Notes: generated by a model from the letters alone, not told the origin. DNA of 64,000 nucleotides from Marinomonas sp. TW1 (GCF_001625355.1 NZ_JSEE01000007.1:124001-188000); one strand, 5' to 3'. Numbered from the stretch's first letter, positions 52,678 through 62,209 are shown. Made by a program: numbers and translations.

Positions 52678-54390
52678 ATGGAACGCAATTCTGCCTATAA
52701 ACCGCTATTGGTAACACTGCTCTCATCTGTGTTTTTGACGGCTTGCTCAAGCTCATCATCCTCGACCGCTCAATTAAGCCCAGCCAGCCCTGAGAGGTTA
52801 ACGCAACAGTGTGAGGCATTTGCTGATCAGCTTGCCTACCAGAACACCAGCATACTTTCCGTAGAATCAATTGCCAAAGGTGATGTATCGGTAGCGGGTA
52901 AAGCTATTGGTGAGCATTGTTTGGTGAAAGGTGAAATGAACCGACGCATTAGCTCTGTGGATGGTAAAGAATACGCCATTGGCTTTGAGGTTCGCTTACC
53001 TAAAACATGGAACGGTCGTCTTTTGTATCAAGCCAACGGTGGTTTAGATGGATCAGTCAAACCAGCCGAAGGTGGCTTTGCAGGTGGGCCGATCACCAAC
53101 GCTTTATATCAAGGCTTCGCCGTCATCAGTTCAGATGCAGGGCATGATCGCCCATTACCGACGTTTGGTTATGATCCACAAGCGCGTTTAGATTACGGTT
53201 ATCAAGCGGTAGGCAGCTTGACGCCTATGGTGAAATCTGTGGTCTCACAAGTCTATGGAAAAGCGCCGGATCGCAGTTACTTTGCTGGTTGCTCCAATGG
53301 TGGGCGTCACGCCATGGTCGCGGCGACTCGTTATGCTGATCAATACGATGGATTTTTAGTCGGCGCGCCTGGCTATCGTTTGCCTTTAGCAGCAACAGCC
53401 AATATTGCTGGGGCGCAGGTTTATGCGTCGGTACCGGGGACCACGCAAGCGGATTTGAGTGCGGCTTTTACTCTACAAGAACGACAACTGGTGTCCAAAG
53501 CGGTACTAAAGCAATGTGATGGTTTGGACGGCCTGAAAGACGGATTGATTCAAGATTTTAATGCATGCCAAAGTGCTTTTGATTTGGACAGAGACGTTCC
53601 TTCTTGTCACGTTGGACGAGATGGCTCATGTTTGACACCAGAACAGAAAAACGCCGTTACCACCATTTTTGATGGCGTGCGTTTATCAAATGGTGAACGT
53701 GTTTATGCCTCTTTCCCATACGATGCAGGCATCAGCAATCAAGGCCAAATGAATTGGGAATACAGTGCGCCAATGAAACGTGATTCTGGTGCGGTGAGTA
53801 TGATTTTCCAAACACCACCAGTCGAATTGAAAGATCTGAGCATTCGTAACTTTAATGGATCAGAGTATGTGTTTAATGCTGACATCGATGAGTTGGTGAA
53901 AAAAGTCTATGCCACAGAGGGGATTTATCAAGAAGCGAGCATGCGCTTTATGACGCCGCAAAATCCGGAAAATATGAGCGTGATGCGCGATCGTGGCGGT
54001 AAAATAATGGTGTATCACGGCGTGTCCGATCCGATATTTTCGGTACAAGATACGCAAGATTGGTATCTAGCACTGGATCAAGAGAATCAGGGCAAGGCTG
54101 GGCAATTTGCGCAATTTTATCCGGTGCCTGGCATGGCGCATTGTCGTGGCGGTCAGTCGGTTGATCAATTTGACATGCTGACACCTTTGGTCAATTGGGT
54201 AGAAAAGGGTGAACAGCCTGAGCAAGTGATGGCTTCAGCGCGCGGTAAAAATAACCCCGGCGGAGAGAATAAGGAATTGCCTGATGATTGGTCAGAAAAC
54301 CGTACTCGTCCTTTGTGCCCTTTTCCTACCGTGGCCAGTTATGATGGTAAAGGCGATCCAGAAAGTGCCGCCAGTTTTACCTGTAAATAA
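52678..54390 (+). CDS. Tannase/feruloyl esterase family lipoprotein
   Basis: 570 aa. The lipoprotein signal ends at LTAC with Cys23, followed by a Ser-rich linker, so the enzyme is likely anchored in the outer membrane. FAGCSNGGRHAMVAATRY holds the nucleophile Ser206 beside the family Cys205. A Ca-binding-like DGLDGLKDGLI and GMAHCRGG with the catalytic His follow. It hydrolyses aromatic acid esters such as gallate or ferulate esters. AAGGAG precedes the ATG. It has its own AT-rich promoter region (117 nt gap) and a terminator after it. Confidence 0.92.
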   Translation: MERNSAYKPLLVTLLSSVFLTACSSSSSSTAQLSPASPERLTQQCEAFADQLAYQNTSILSVESIAKGDVSVAGKAIGEHCLVKGEMNRRISSVDGKEYAIGFEVRLPKTWNGRLLYQANGGLDGSVKPAEGGFAGGPITNALYQGFAVISSDAGHDRPLPTFGYDPQARLDYGYQAVGSLTPMVKSVVSQVYGKAPDRSYFAGCSNGGRHAMVAATRYADQYDGFLVGAPGYRLPLAATANIAGAQVYASVPGTTQADLSAAFTLQERQLVSKAVLKQCDGLDGLKDGLIQDFNACQSAFDLDRDVPSCHVGRDGSCLTPEQKNAVTTIFDGVRLSNGERVYASFPYDAGISNQGQMNWEYSAPMKRDSGAVSMIFQTPPVELKDLSIRNFNGSEYVFNADIDELVKKVYATEGIYQEASMRFMTPQNPENMSVMRDRGGKIMVYHGVSDPIFSVQDTQDWYLALDQENQGKAGQFAQFYPVPGMAHCRGGQSVDQFDMLTPLVNWVEKGEQPEQVMASARGKNNPGGENKELPDDWSENRTRPLCPFPTVASYDGKGDPESAASFTCK

Positions 54391-54415
54391 GTGACAGAAC
54401 ATCTCATTCTCTAGT

Positions 54416-54445
54416 AAAAGGAAGCCAATTTGGCTTCCTTTTTTA
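54416..54445 (+). terminator. Rho-independent terminator after the tannase gene
   Basis: The stem AAAAGGAAGCCA / TGGCTTCCTTTT with a 3-nt loop is followed by T's. Confidence 0.9.
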
Positions 54446-54487
54446 TGCGTGATGCCTTGCTGGTTATGTTGCTTCAACCATGCTGAC

Positions 54488-55402
54488 TTATTGAGATTTT
54501 TGACTATCCAAAATAACACGGGTGCGATTGCGGAAATGGTGTAAAAATTCTGACATACGTTTAGGCAAGCTGCCATAAGGATACAAGAGGTAGACGGGGA
54601 TCATAGGCAATTGCCATTGCGGTAGCACGCGGATTAAATCTCCTGGGTGATGCATTTCTCGCATAGTCACCATGTAATCTGGCAGCACGCCAACTCCAGA
54701 GCCTTTGGCAATTTGCTCCATCTGCATGGCAATCTGATCTGTCCAAATTTGTGATTTGGGAATTTGAATGCGCTTAGCGCCGTCTTCTAAATGATGTAAC
54801 TCCAAATCGCCAGCGGGTTGATAGAAATGGTGAAAGTTGACCCAAGGAATGTTTTCTAATTCCTCTACGTCAATCACGCTGGGGTTGTTTTTGACAAACT
54901 TTTTTGAAGCATAAAGCCCACAAGTTAGATAACCGACCATTTCTTCTTTAAAGCGAGAAGGCTCAGGTGAACCCAACCAGACGCCAATATCCGCTTGTTC
55001 CAACTCGGAAAATTTGGATGTGGTTTTAAGGGAAAAATTGATCTCAGGATGTTCGCTGGCAAAATGTATAATTTCTTTTGGTAGCCATGAGCGCGCAAGA
55101 CCAGAATAGGCCGCGATGTTTAGGTCGCCAATCACCGCGTCTTGTAAAGAGTCAATGGTTTTCTGCGCTTGCTTTGCGGCTTCAATGATTTTGCTGGCAA
55201 AAGGGTGGAAAGCTCGTCCAGCTTCATTGGCGATCATTTGATTTGCCTGGCGCAATAGTAAGGCTTGTCCCAATTGATTTTCTAGATTGGCGATACGGCG
55301 GCTAAGAGTGGACTTGGAGACGCTAAGGCGTTTTGCCGCTTGGGTTAAGTTTTCCGTTTCAATCAGTGTAATAAAACTTTGTAAGTCGTTTAAATCGTAC
55401 AT
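54488..55402 (-). CDS. LysR-family regulator
   Basis: 304 aa. The HTH is LNDLQSFITLIETENLTQAAKRLSVSKSTLSRRIANLE, of the CrgA/PecT-like branch, followed by LNIAAYSGLARSWLPKEIIHF and a substrate-binding domain. It is divergent from the metallo-beta-lactamase-fold gene, with a perfect dyad between. It probably controls that gene; it may also affect the tannase gene just downstream on the other strand. Confidence 0.92.
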   Translation of the reverse strand: MYDLNDLQSFITLIETENLTQAAKRLSVSKSTLSRRIANLENQLGQALLLRQANQMIANEAGRAFHPFASKIIEAAKQAQKTIDSLQDAVIGDLNIAAYSGLARSWLPKEIIHFASEHPEINFSLKTTSKFSELEQADIGVWLGSPEPSRFKEEMVGYLTCGLYASKKFVKNNPSVIDVEELENIPWVNFHHFYQPAGDLELHHLEDGAKRIQIPKSQIWTDQIAMQMEQIAKGSGVGVLPDYMVTMREMHHPGDLIRVLPQWQLPMIPVYLLYPYGSLPKRMSEFLHHFRNRTRVILDSQKSQ

Positions 55403-55448
55403 GCAGTGTGCCTAATCATCTTGGGTATACAGCGAGGTATTGCATATT

Positions 55449-55467
55449 TCGGAACGCATTGTTCCGA
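55449..55467. promoter_or_regulatory. Perfect dyad in the LysR/MBL divergent region
   Basis: TCGGAAC-GCATT-GTTCCGA is a perfect 7-5-7 inverted repeat placed midway between the LysR and MBL start codons. It is the strongest operator candidate in that 132-bp region; the binding protein is inferred from position. Confidence 0.55.
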
Positions 55468-55534
55468 GTCTTGCAGGTTATTTTATGTGAGAATCTAAAT
55501 AGTAACCAATCTTATTTATAAAGTTGAGACTTTT

Positions 55535-56614
55535 ATGATATTTCGCCGCACTATTTGTTCTTCTAAATGGGCTTTAGCGTCTTCTTTGTGCCTTTCTGCG
55601 TTGACTTTTAGTCATCATGGTATGGCACAAACCACCTTGTCGCCAGAAGCATTGGTGGCACAAGGTTTGGCTGCCGGTAAGGATTACCCAGGACTATCAA
55701 GAATTTGCGCCATTGATCAGCCATTAAGAGACATTACGGCGCGAAAATCCAGTTCTGGGAATAAGAAGCGTACGTTAACGGATGAACAAAGAGCGGAGCG
55801 TGAAAAACGTTCTTATATTGAGCCCCAACAAGTTTTCGATAATCTTTATTTTGTGGGTAATCGTTCGGTCGCCAGCTGGGTGATCAAAACCTCTGAGGGG
55901 CTGATTTTACTTGATGCCATGAACACGAACCGTCAGGCGGAAGAGATTATTGCTGCAGGTATCAAGCAGCTTGGAATGGATCCAAATGAAATACGTTACC
56001 TAATCATAGCTCATGCTCATGGCGACCATTATGGCGGCCAAGAGTACTTGGTGAAATCCTTCCAGCCAAGAGTGGTGATGAGTGATGCGGATTGGCAAGA
56101 ATTAGAAAAGCCCGAGCCAGAAATCATTAATCCGAAATGGGGCAAAGCACCGACTCGAGATGTGACCATTAATGATGGTGATGTGATCGAGTTAGGTGAT
56201 ACTAAGGTGCAGTTATACGTTACACCTGGTCATACCCTAGGTACTATTTCGCTGATTTTTCCTGTCAAAGATGGTCAACAAACACATATGGCTGCCTTGT
56301 GGGGCGGCACAGGTTTGAATTTTGGACCAAATATCGAACGTCTGCAAATGTACACAGATTCTGCGGCTCGTTTTAAAGCGCTGGCGGACAGCCATGACGT
56401 TGATGTGTTTTTGTCTAACCACCCGACAATAGACAACAGCGTAGAACGCATGCCAGCTTTGCAACAACGTCAAGTTGGTCAACCGCACCCATTTGTCGAT
56501 GCCAATGCCACGAATGCTTTTGCGTTACTGCGTGATTGCAGTCTGGCTCGTGTGGTGAAAATCTCGAATTACCAAGATCGGGTACAAAAAAACTCGGCTA
56601 CCACAGCCAATTAA
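55535..56614 (+). CDS. Metallo-beta-lactamase-fold hydrolase, subclass B3-like
   Basis: 359 aa. A signal peptide ends at about HGMA-QTT (residue 31). Zinc ligands are His160, His162, Asp164 and His165 in HAHGDHYGG, then His233 in PGHTLGTIS and His296 in SNHPTID: the subclass B3 layout. A charged insert (KRTLTDEQRAEREKRSY) before the MBL core is unusual. Exported B3-like enzymes may hydrolyse beta-lactams, but many act on lactones or other esters. Its position beside a tannase and aromatic genes leaves either role open. Confidence 0.82.
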   Translation: MIFRRTICSSKWALASSLCLSALTFSHHGMAQTTLSPEALVAQGLAAGKDYPGLSRICAIDQPLRDITARKSSSGNKKRTLTDEQRAEREKRSYIEPQQVFDNLYFVGNRSVASWVIKTSEGLILLDAMNTNRQAEEIIAAGIKQLGMDPNEIRYLIIAHAHGDHYGGQEYLVKSFQPRVVMSDADWQELEKPEPEIINPKWGKAPTRDVTINDGDVIELGDTKVQLYVTPGHTLGTISLIFPVKDGQQTHMAALWGGTGLNFGPNIERLQMYTDSAARFKALADSHDVDVFLSNHPTIDNSVERMPALQQRQVGQPHPFVDANATNAFALLRDCSLARVVKISNYQDRVQKNSATTAN

Positions 56615-56682
56615 TAAACAAAGCATCATTTTATGATGATCTGGTGTTTTCACCATAAGGTGTGGGTTTTATCATTACAGAT

Positions 56683-56701
56683 GATAAAGGTTATTATTCG
56701 T
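56683..56701. promoter_or_regulatory. Weak candidate Fur box before the siderophore ABC operon
   Basis: GATAAAGGTTATTATTCGT matches 12 of 19 consensus positions (hand count). It is mainly supported by its place upstream of an iron-siderophore transporter. Confidence 0.25.
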
Positions 56702-56790
56702 GTTTTGTAACGCGATGATTAGCGTTAGTAAGAAGTGTGTTTTCAACGGTCATTTATTTAAGGCCATTTATTTAAAGAGAAGAGGTTGAT

Positions 56791-57732
56791 ATGTCCCTGT
56801 TAGGTGGATTAGGTCGTTCTGCAGGTTTGTTTTTTGGATTAGTGTGTGCATTACCTGTGTTAGCTGATGACATTACGGTGGCGACAAAATACGGCAATGT
56901 GACAGTAAGTGATAAGGTAGAACGTATTGTCACCGTTCACGAAGGCGCTCTAGATGCTGCGTTTGCGTTAGGCTTTGAGCCCATTGGTGCCATCTCAACT
57001 CGAGGCGGCGATGGTGTGGCCCGCTACATTCAAGCAACCGCGAAAAACGTCAATATCGTCGGCACCGCTCGGGAAACCAATCTTGAGGCTGTGATTGCTC
57101 AGCGTCCAGACATTATCTTAGCTTCCTACCGTTTACCGGCTGAACAATACGCTCTATTGTCAAAAATTGCGCCGACAATTGTACCGCAAGGAGAAGGAAT
57201 TCGTCCTGATGGTTGGATTCGCGAAATGCGTGTTTACGCAAAAGCGTTGAACCGTGAACAGGAAGCAGAGCAAATTCTCCAAGCCGTTGCGGATCGTGCG
57301 GCACAAATCAAAACTCAACTGCAGGCTAAATTACCAGCGGATCAACGTGGTGCGGCTTTGATCCGTTGGATGCCTCAAGGCGCTTTGGTACTGACTTCGC
57401 AATTTTTCACAACTGGACTATTGGCGCAAACAGGGTTTGAGGTAACGGATTCTGGTTTGATTAAACCTGGTCGTCCGCACTCCAGCCCATTAAGTTTGGA
57501 AAACTTGTCTAAAATCGATAATGATTGGATCTTCATGGCGACATTGGATGAAGAAGGTCAAAAGGCGTTGGATGCGGCCAAACAATCGCCTGCTTTTGCT
57601 CGTCTTGATGTGGTTAAGCGTGATCATGTGTTTCCTGTCGATGGTCAATTGTGGACCAGTGCTTCCGGTCCGATTGCGGCGAACGCAATTTTGGATGATA
57701 TTCAGACACTATTGAATACCAAGGTCCAATAA
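56791..57732 (+). CDS. Iron-siderophore ABC transporter substrate-binding protein
   Basis: 313 aa. A signal peptide (GLFFGLVCALPVLA) is cut before DDITVATKYG. The periplasmic-binding fold has ERIVTVHEGALDAAFALGFEPIGA, RPDIILASYRLPAEQYALL and the C-terminal VFPVDGQLWTSASGPIAAN, as in FecB/FhuD-type proteins. It lacks a lipidated Cys, so it is soluble in the periplasm. The permease gene follows after 5 nt. Confidence 0.92.
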   Translation: MSLLGGLGRSAGLFFGLVCALPVLADDITVATKYGNVTVSDKVERIVTVHEGALDAAFALGFEPIGAISTRGGDGVARYIQATAKNVNIVGTARETNLEAVIAQRPDIILASYRLPAEQYALLSKIAPTIVPQGEGIRPDGWIREMRVYAKALNREQEAEQILQAVADRAAQIKTQLQAKLPADQRGAALIRWMPQGALVLTSQFFTTGLLAQTGFEVTDSGLIKPGRPHSSPLSLENLSKIDNDWIFMATLDEEGQKALDAAKQSPAFARLDVVKRDHVFPVDGQLWTSASGPIAANAILDDIQTLLNTKVQ

Positions 57733-57737
57733 CCCAA

Positions 57738-58757
57738 ATGCAATTGTGGTTTCAAACGCCGCCTGCTCAGCGGTCTATTTTGAGCGTTTTAATACCAGTA
57801 GCTTTGCTGCTGGTATTTTGCTGTCTGGCCAGTCTTTTTTACGGCGCGGGTGAGGTGGGTCCAATTGATGTGATGGCTTTATTAATGGGGGGCGGATCCG
57901 ACGACGCTCGTTTTGTTGTGCTGGAACTTCGCTTGCCACGTACTTTGATTGGTATTTTCGCTGGCTTAAGTTTAGGTTTGGCTGGTGCGCTTATGCAGTC
58001 GGTCGCTCGAAATCCATTGGCTGAGCCCGGTTTATTGGGGGTCAGTTCGGGCAGTGCCTTTGCTGTCGCGATTGCTCTGGTGCTAGGAGCCAGTACGGCA
58101 ACTTTATCGATTGGTCTCGCTCAATTAGGGGCTCTGCTGGGGTGTTTTTGTGTGATGGGTGTGGCGCGAATGCAAGGCCAGCGTAATGATCCTATACGTT
58201 TGGTGTTAGCCGGTGCAGCACTGTCCAGTTTGTTGATTGCCATGACCTCTTTGTTGTTGTTGTACAATGAGCGTGCGGCCGATGAAATCCGCTTTTGGGT
58301 GACAGGTAGCATTGCGGGGCGCAATGTAGACCAACTGTTGTCATTATTACCCTCATTTGTCATTGCGTTGGCTTGTGTCGTTTATGTGGCTAGACCTTTG
58401 GCGTCCTTGGCACTTGGCGAGCGAGTCGCCATAGGCTTAGGTTATAAGCCGGGTCGAATTCGTTTGATTGTGGTGTTTGCAGTCGCACTGCTGGTTGGTG
58501 CCGCGACGGCCATTGCAGGCCCTGTGATGTTCGTTGGCTTGGTGGTTCCCTTTGCGGCGCGTGCGTTAGTCGGCCCAGACATTCGTCGAACCCTATGGTT
58601 ATGTTTACCGATTGGACCATTGGTGATTTTAACTGCGGATGTGTTCTCTCGATTGGTGGCCCAGCCTGCCGAAATGCCACTAGGTGTCTTAACGGCTATG
58701 GTGGGAGCACCTGTTTTATTGGCCATTGTTAGAGCACATAGATTACCAACATTATGA
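57738..58757 (+). CDS. Iron-siderophore ABC transporter permease (FecCD family)
   Basis: 339 aa with about nine or ten helices. LRLPRTLIGIFAGLSLGLAGALMQSVARNPLAEPGLLGVSSGSAF contains the FecCD motif block, and GPVMFVGLVVPFAARALVGPD carries the EAA-like ATPase contact. It forms half of the inner-membrane channel for a ferric siderophore. Its stop overlaps the next gene by 4 nt. Confidence 0.94.
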   Translation: MQLWFQTPPAQRSILSVLIPVALLLVFCCLASLFYGAGEVGPIDVMALLMGGGSDDARFVVLELRLPRTLIGIFAGLSLGLAGALMQSVARNPLAEPGLLGVSSGSAFAVAIALVLGASTATLSIGLAQLGALLGCFCVMGVARMQGQRNDPIRLVLAGAALSSLLIAMTSLLLLYNERAADEIRFWVTGSIAGRNVDQLLSLLPSFVIALACVVYVARPLASLALGERVAIGLGYKPGRIRLIVVFAVALLVGAATAIAGPVMFVGLVVPFAARALVGPDIRRTLWLCLPIGPLVILTADVFSRLVAQPAEMPLGVLTAMVGAPVLLAIVRAHRLPTL

Positions 58758-59836
58758 TGAACAGTCTTCCAACTACTTCTGCTGAGTCGACACAGACTAA
58801 AGTGCCGCAAGGCTATGTGAGCCTTACGTTAGGGCAATTTACTTGTTTGCTTGACCATGGTGCGATTCGTCGCAACCTATTGTTATTAGGCTTAGTCATA
58901 CTTGCCAGTATTGCGTCACTGGCCATTGGCACGGTTGCTTTGTCACCTTGGCAGGTCATTCAAGCCTTGTTTGGTTACGGTGATGCGCTAAGTCAGTTTG
59001 TTGTCCAAGATTTGCGTTTGCAGCGGTTATTGGCGGGGATTTATACGGGAGCTGCGTTTAGTCTGGCCGGTTGCTTGATGCAAACGCTAGCCCGTAATCG
59101 CTTAGCCACACCAGGCATTATTGGGATTGATAACGCGGCAATGGCGTTTGCCGTGTCGTCTGTGGTCAGCACCGCCATTTCCATCGCACCATCCGCCATG
59201 GCGCTCGCCGGAGCGGCAACGGCAACCGCATTAGCCTTTGGTCTAGCGGGCAGCAGTGGCACTCGCGGTTATCGTTTCATCGTTGCAGGTATTGGTATTG
59301 GTGCCATCGCCGGTGCAATCACTCAGTTGATGTTGAGTCAAGTAGACATTGATACAGCGAATGCAGCGTATCCTTGGACGGTTGGTAGTTTAAGTGCGCG
59401 TCCTGAGCTGATGGTGAATATTCTCGGTGGTGGCTTGTTCTTTTGTCTAATCGCTTGCTTGTTGCTGACTCATCTCTTTTCTTTGTTACCATTTTCGGAT
59501 GCGGTGATTACCGGTTTGGGCTCTAGTACTAAATGGCTGCGTTTGTCGTCTTTAAGTTTGTCGATTATTTTAACGGGTCTGGCGGTCGCAGTGGCGGGCC
59601 CGGTGGGTTTAGTCGCCTTGATAGGGCCGGAAATGGCACGTGTGTTTGCACGTTATCGAGGCATTCCATTAATTGGTTCGGCATTAGCGGGGGCTTTCAT
59701 TATGGTGGTTGCTGATCTCATTGGGCGCACTTTGTTATCACCGATTGAATTGCCCGTTGGCATTGTGACGTCTGTTGTGGGTGGTCCGTATTTGATTTGG
59801 ATTTTGATGCGTCAGCGTTCTAAATCGACAATATAA
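58754..59836 (+). CDS. Iron-siderophore ABC transporter permease (FecCD family)
   Basis: 360 aa with an N-terminal extension of about 45 residues before the first helix. LRLQRLLAGIYTGAAFSLAGCLMQTLARNRLATPGIIGIDN and GPVGLVALIGPEMARVF are the FecCD blocks. It is the second channel subunit and overlaps the first by 4 nt (ATGA). Confidence 0.94.
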   Translation: MMNSLPTTSAESTQTKVPQGYVSLTLGQFTCLLDHGAIRRNLLLLGLVILASIASLAIGTVALSPWQVIQALFGYGDALSQFVVQDLRLQRLLAGIYTGAAFSLAGCLMQTLARNRLATPGIIGIDNAAMAFAVSSVVSTAISIAPSAMALAGAATATALAFGLAGSSGTRGYRFIVAGIGIGAIAGAITQLMLSQVDIDTANAAYPWTVGSLSARPELMVNILGGGLFFCLIACLLLTHLFSLLPFSDAVITGLGSSTKWLRLSSLSLSIILTGLAVAVAGPVGLVALIGPEMARVFARYRGIPLIGSALAGAFIMVVADLIGRTLLSPIELPVGIVTSVVGGPYLIWILMRQRSKSTI

Positions 59837-59882
59837 ATTATCAGGCCTTGTATTTAGGTCATTTAAGAAGGATAAGTGTTTC

Positions 59883-60683
59883 GTGAGTCTGTCTGATACG
59901 GTTTCTTTAGGTGCTGAAGCGTTAACCTTGAAGCATGGTAAAACCACGATTATTGAAGGGTTAGACATTCGTCTTCCCAGTAGTAAAGTCACTGCGATCG
60001 TTGGCCCTAATGGCTGTGGTAAATCGACTTTATTGAATGGTTTATCTCGTATTCATGCGCCGAGTGGTGGTGTCGTTTTATTGGATGGCAAAAATATTCA
60101 TAAATTGCCTTCGAAAGAAGTGGCACGGCATTTGGCATTACTGCCTCAGGATACCATTGCCCCCGATGGTATTACCGTTAGTGAATTAATCCGTTTTGGC
60201 CGGCATCCGCACCAAAGTGCCCTTAAGCAATGGGCCATGAGTGATCAAGAAGCCATTGATTATGCTCTTAAAGCGGCGGATTTGAGTGACCTTCAAGAGC
60301 GTTTATTGGATACCCTTTCAGGCGGTCAAAGACAGCGAGCTTGGATTGCTATGTCTATTGCGCAAGAAACCCCTTTACTGCTTTTGGATGAACCCACCTC
60401 GGCGTTGGACTTGGGCCATCAAATTGAAGTATTTGAGTTGATTCGGGAACTGTCCGAAGAGGGCAAAACCATCGCCATGGTGGTTCATGATTTACCCAGT
60501 GCATGTCGTTATGCCGATCATATTGTGGCGATGAAACAAGGTAAGATCATTACCCAAGGTTCCCCGAAAGACGTGATGACCAAGGAACTGGTTATGGAAC
60601 TGTATGGTGTGGAATGCGATCTGATACCAGACCCTATGACAGGCAGCCCAATTCTCATCAATATTAAACGTGTCAAATCTTAA
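59883..60683 (+). CDS. Iron-siderophore ABC transporter ATP-binding protein
   Basis: 266 aa. Walker A GPNGCGKST lies at about residues 41-49, the signature LSGGQRQRAWIAM, Walker B LLLLDEPTSALD and the switch His in VVHDLPSACRYAD are all present. The start is GTG 59883 with AAGGA upstream. It energises the two FecCD-type permeases encoded just before it. Confidence 0.95.
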   Translation: MSLSDTVSLGAEALTLKHGKTTIIEGLDIRLPSSKVTAIVGPNGCGKSTLLNGLSRIHAPSGGVVLLDGKNIHKLPSKEVARHLALLPQDTIAPDGITVSELIRFGRHPHQSALKQWAMSDQEAIDYALKAADLSDLQERLLDTLSGGQRQRAWIAMSIAQETPLLLLDEPTSALDLGHQIEVFELIRELSEEGKTIAMVVHDLPSACRYADHIVAMKQGKIITQGSPKDVMTKELVMELYGVECDLIPDPMTGSPILINIKRVKS

Positions 60684-60712
60684 ACAATGCGGCCAGTTGG
60701 TCGCATTGTTTA
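60681..60712 (+). terminator. Hairpin after siderophore ABC operon
   Basis: An 11-bp stem (TAAACAATGCG / CGCATTGTTTA) with a 10-nt loop starts at the ATPase stop codon. There is no long T-run, but it lies between convergent genes. Confidence 0.6.
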
Positions 60713-60735
60713 AAGGGTTAAAACGTTTGCAGGGA

Positions 60736-62139
60736 TCAGTCTGGCTGCATCTCTGCAATGACTTGCCCTAGTGTCTTAATAGCCGCTTCCCGTTTTTCAA
60801 CATTCTTTTCACTGTAATTTAAGCGAAAGCAATTGCGGTATTTTCCAGTTGCTGAAAATAAGGGGCCAGGTGCAAAACCGACGCCTTTCTGGCGGCATTT
60901 CTCTACCAGCTTCATGCTGTCGATGTCTTTTGCTAATTCTACCCATAAGATAAAACTGCCTGCGGGGAAGCTGACTCGAGTGTCTTTGGGAAGGTAGGTT
61001 TTAATGGCTTTTAGCAACATATCCCTTTGCTTTTCATAATTTAATCGCATGTTTCGGATGTGTTTTGCATAGCCGCCAAGACGAATGAATTTGGCCACGG
61101 CTAATTGTGGCGTGACTGGACACATGGAGCTAGACACATATTTTATGTGCGTTACCTTATCGCGGTATCGCCCTGGAGCGATCCAACCGACGCGCATACC
61201 TGGCGCAATGGATTTAGAAAACGAAGAGCACAATAAGACACGTCCATCGGTATCGAAGGATTTGATGGTTTTTGGGCGTGGAAACTGGAAGGAAATATCA
61301 CCGTAGATGTCGTCTTCTATGATGGTAATGTCATAACTTTGGGCCAATCGGTAAAGTTGTTCCTTTTTGTCCTCCGGCATGGTGTAACCCATAGGGTTAT
61401 TACAGGTTGGTGTTACGAAAATAGCTTTGATTGGCCATTGATCCAGAGCCAATTCTAACGCCTCTAAGCTGATGCCCGTTTCTGGATGAGTGGGGATTTC
61501 CATAGCTTTTAAGTTGGCGGCTTTGATTGCCTGCATCGAACCATAAAAACTGGGTGATTCGATCGCTATAATGTCGCCAGGCTCAGTGACGGCTCGTAAA
61601 CACACAGACAAGGCTTCCTGACAGCCAGAGGTGATGACTAGGTCGTCTGGGTGAAGCTGACAGCCAGACGCCACGGCCAAACGAGACAGCTGCGTTCTGA
61701 GTTCTTTCGTACCCCGAACGTCAGAATAGCTTAAGCCAACTTCTGGATTCTGTTTACTCAAATCTTTTAGTAGTGGCTTGAGTGTGGTGGCTCTCATGTC
61801 GGGCATCGCATGCTGCAATTGGACGCCATCGGTACGACTGCGAATCATCAGCATGTTGAGGACTTCTTCCCACTGAGATACCTCTAAAGGGCGTTGTGGA
61901 GGGCGAGAAATGCTCGGTAGGTTGTCCTTGTTTTGAATGCTAACAAAGTAACCAGATTTCGGTTTGGCTTCTACTAAGAGTTCCTGTTCTAGTTGGCGAT
62001 AAGCTTCTTGAACGGTGGAAATACTAACGCCATGTTCTTTCGCCAGTTGTCTCACAGAAGGAAGTTTGTCTCCAGGCTTATAGAAACCAAGCTCGATGTG
62101 CTCTCGTAGCCGAATGGCGAGGTTTTCATACAGAGTCAT
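60736..62139 (-). CDS. MocR-family regulator (GntR HTH fused to aminotransferase)
   Basis: 467 aa. A GntR winged HTH (RLREHIELGFYKPGDKLPSVRQLAKEHGVSISTVQEAYRQLE, residues 10-50) is joined by a linker to an aminotransferase-I fold with the PLP Lys in CSSFSKSIAPGMRVGW. MocR proteins sense PLP or amino compounds and often control a divergent exporter or vitamin B6 gene. The repeated CATACAG/CTGTATG half-sites upstream are its likely binding sites. It is divergent from DUF1127-LysE. Confidence 0.93.
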   Translation of the reverse strand: MTLYENLAIRLREHIELGFYKPGDKLPSVRQLAKEHGVSISTVQEAYRQLEQELLVEAKPKSGYFVSIQNKDNLPSISRPPQRPLEVSQWEEVLNMLMIRSRTDGVQLQHAMPDMRATTLKPLLKDLSKQNPEVGLSYSDVRGTKELRTQLSRLAVASGCQLHPDDLVITSGCQEALSVCLRAVTEPGDIIAIESPSFYGSMQAIKAANLKAMEIPTHPETGISLEALELALDQWPIKAIFVTPTCNNPMGYTMPEDKKEQLYRLAQSYDITIIEDDIYGDISFQFPRPKTIKSFDTDGRVLLCSSFSKSIAPGMRVGWIAPGRYRDKVTHIKYVSSSMCPVTPQLAVAKFIRLGGYAKHIRNMRLNYEKQRDMLLKAIKTYLPKDTRVSFPAGSFILWVELAKDIDSMKLVEKCRQKGVGFAPGPLFSATGKYRNCFRLNYSEKNVEKREAAIKTLGQVIAEMQPD

Positions 62140-62209
62140 TAAGTTCTCCCAAACTGGTTAACGGTATTGCGTTGTGACTATTGTAAGGTGCTTGAATGCA
62201 GAAAATAAC

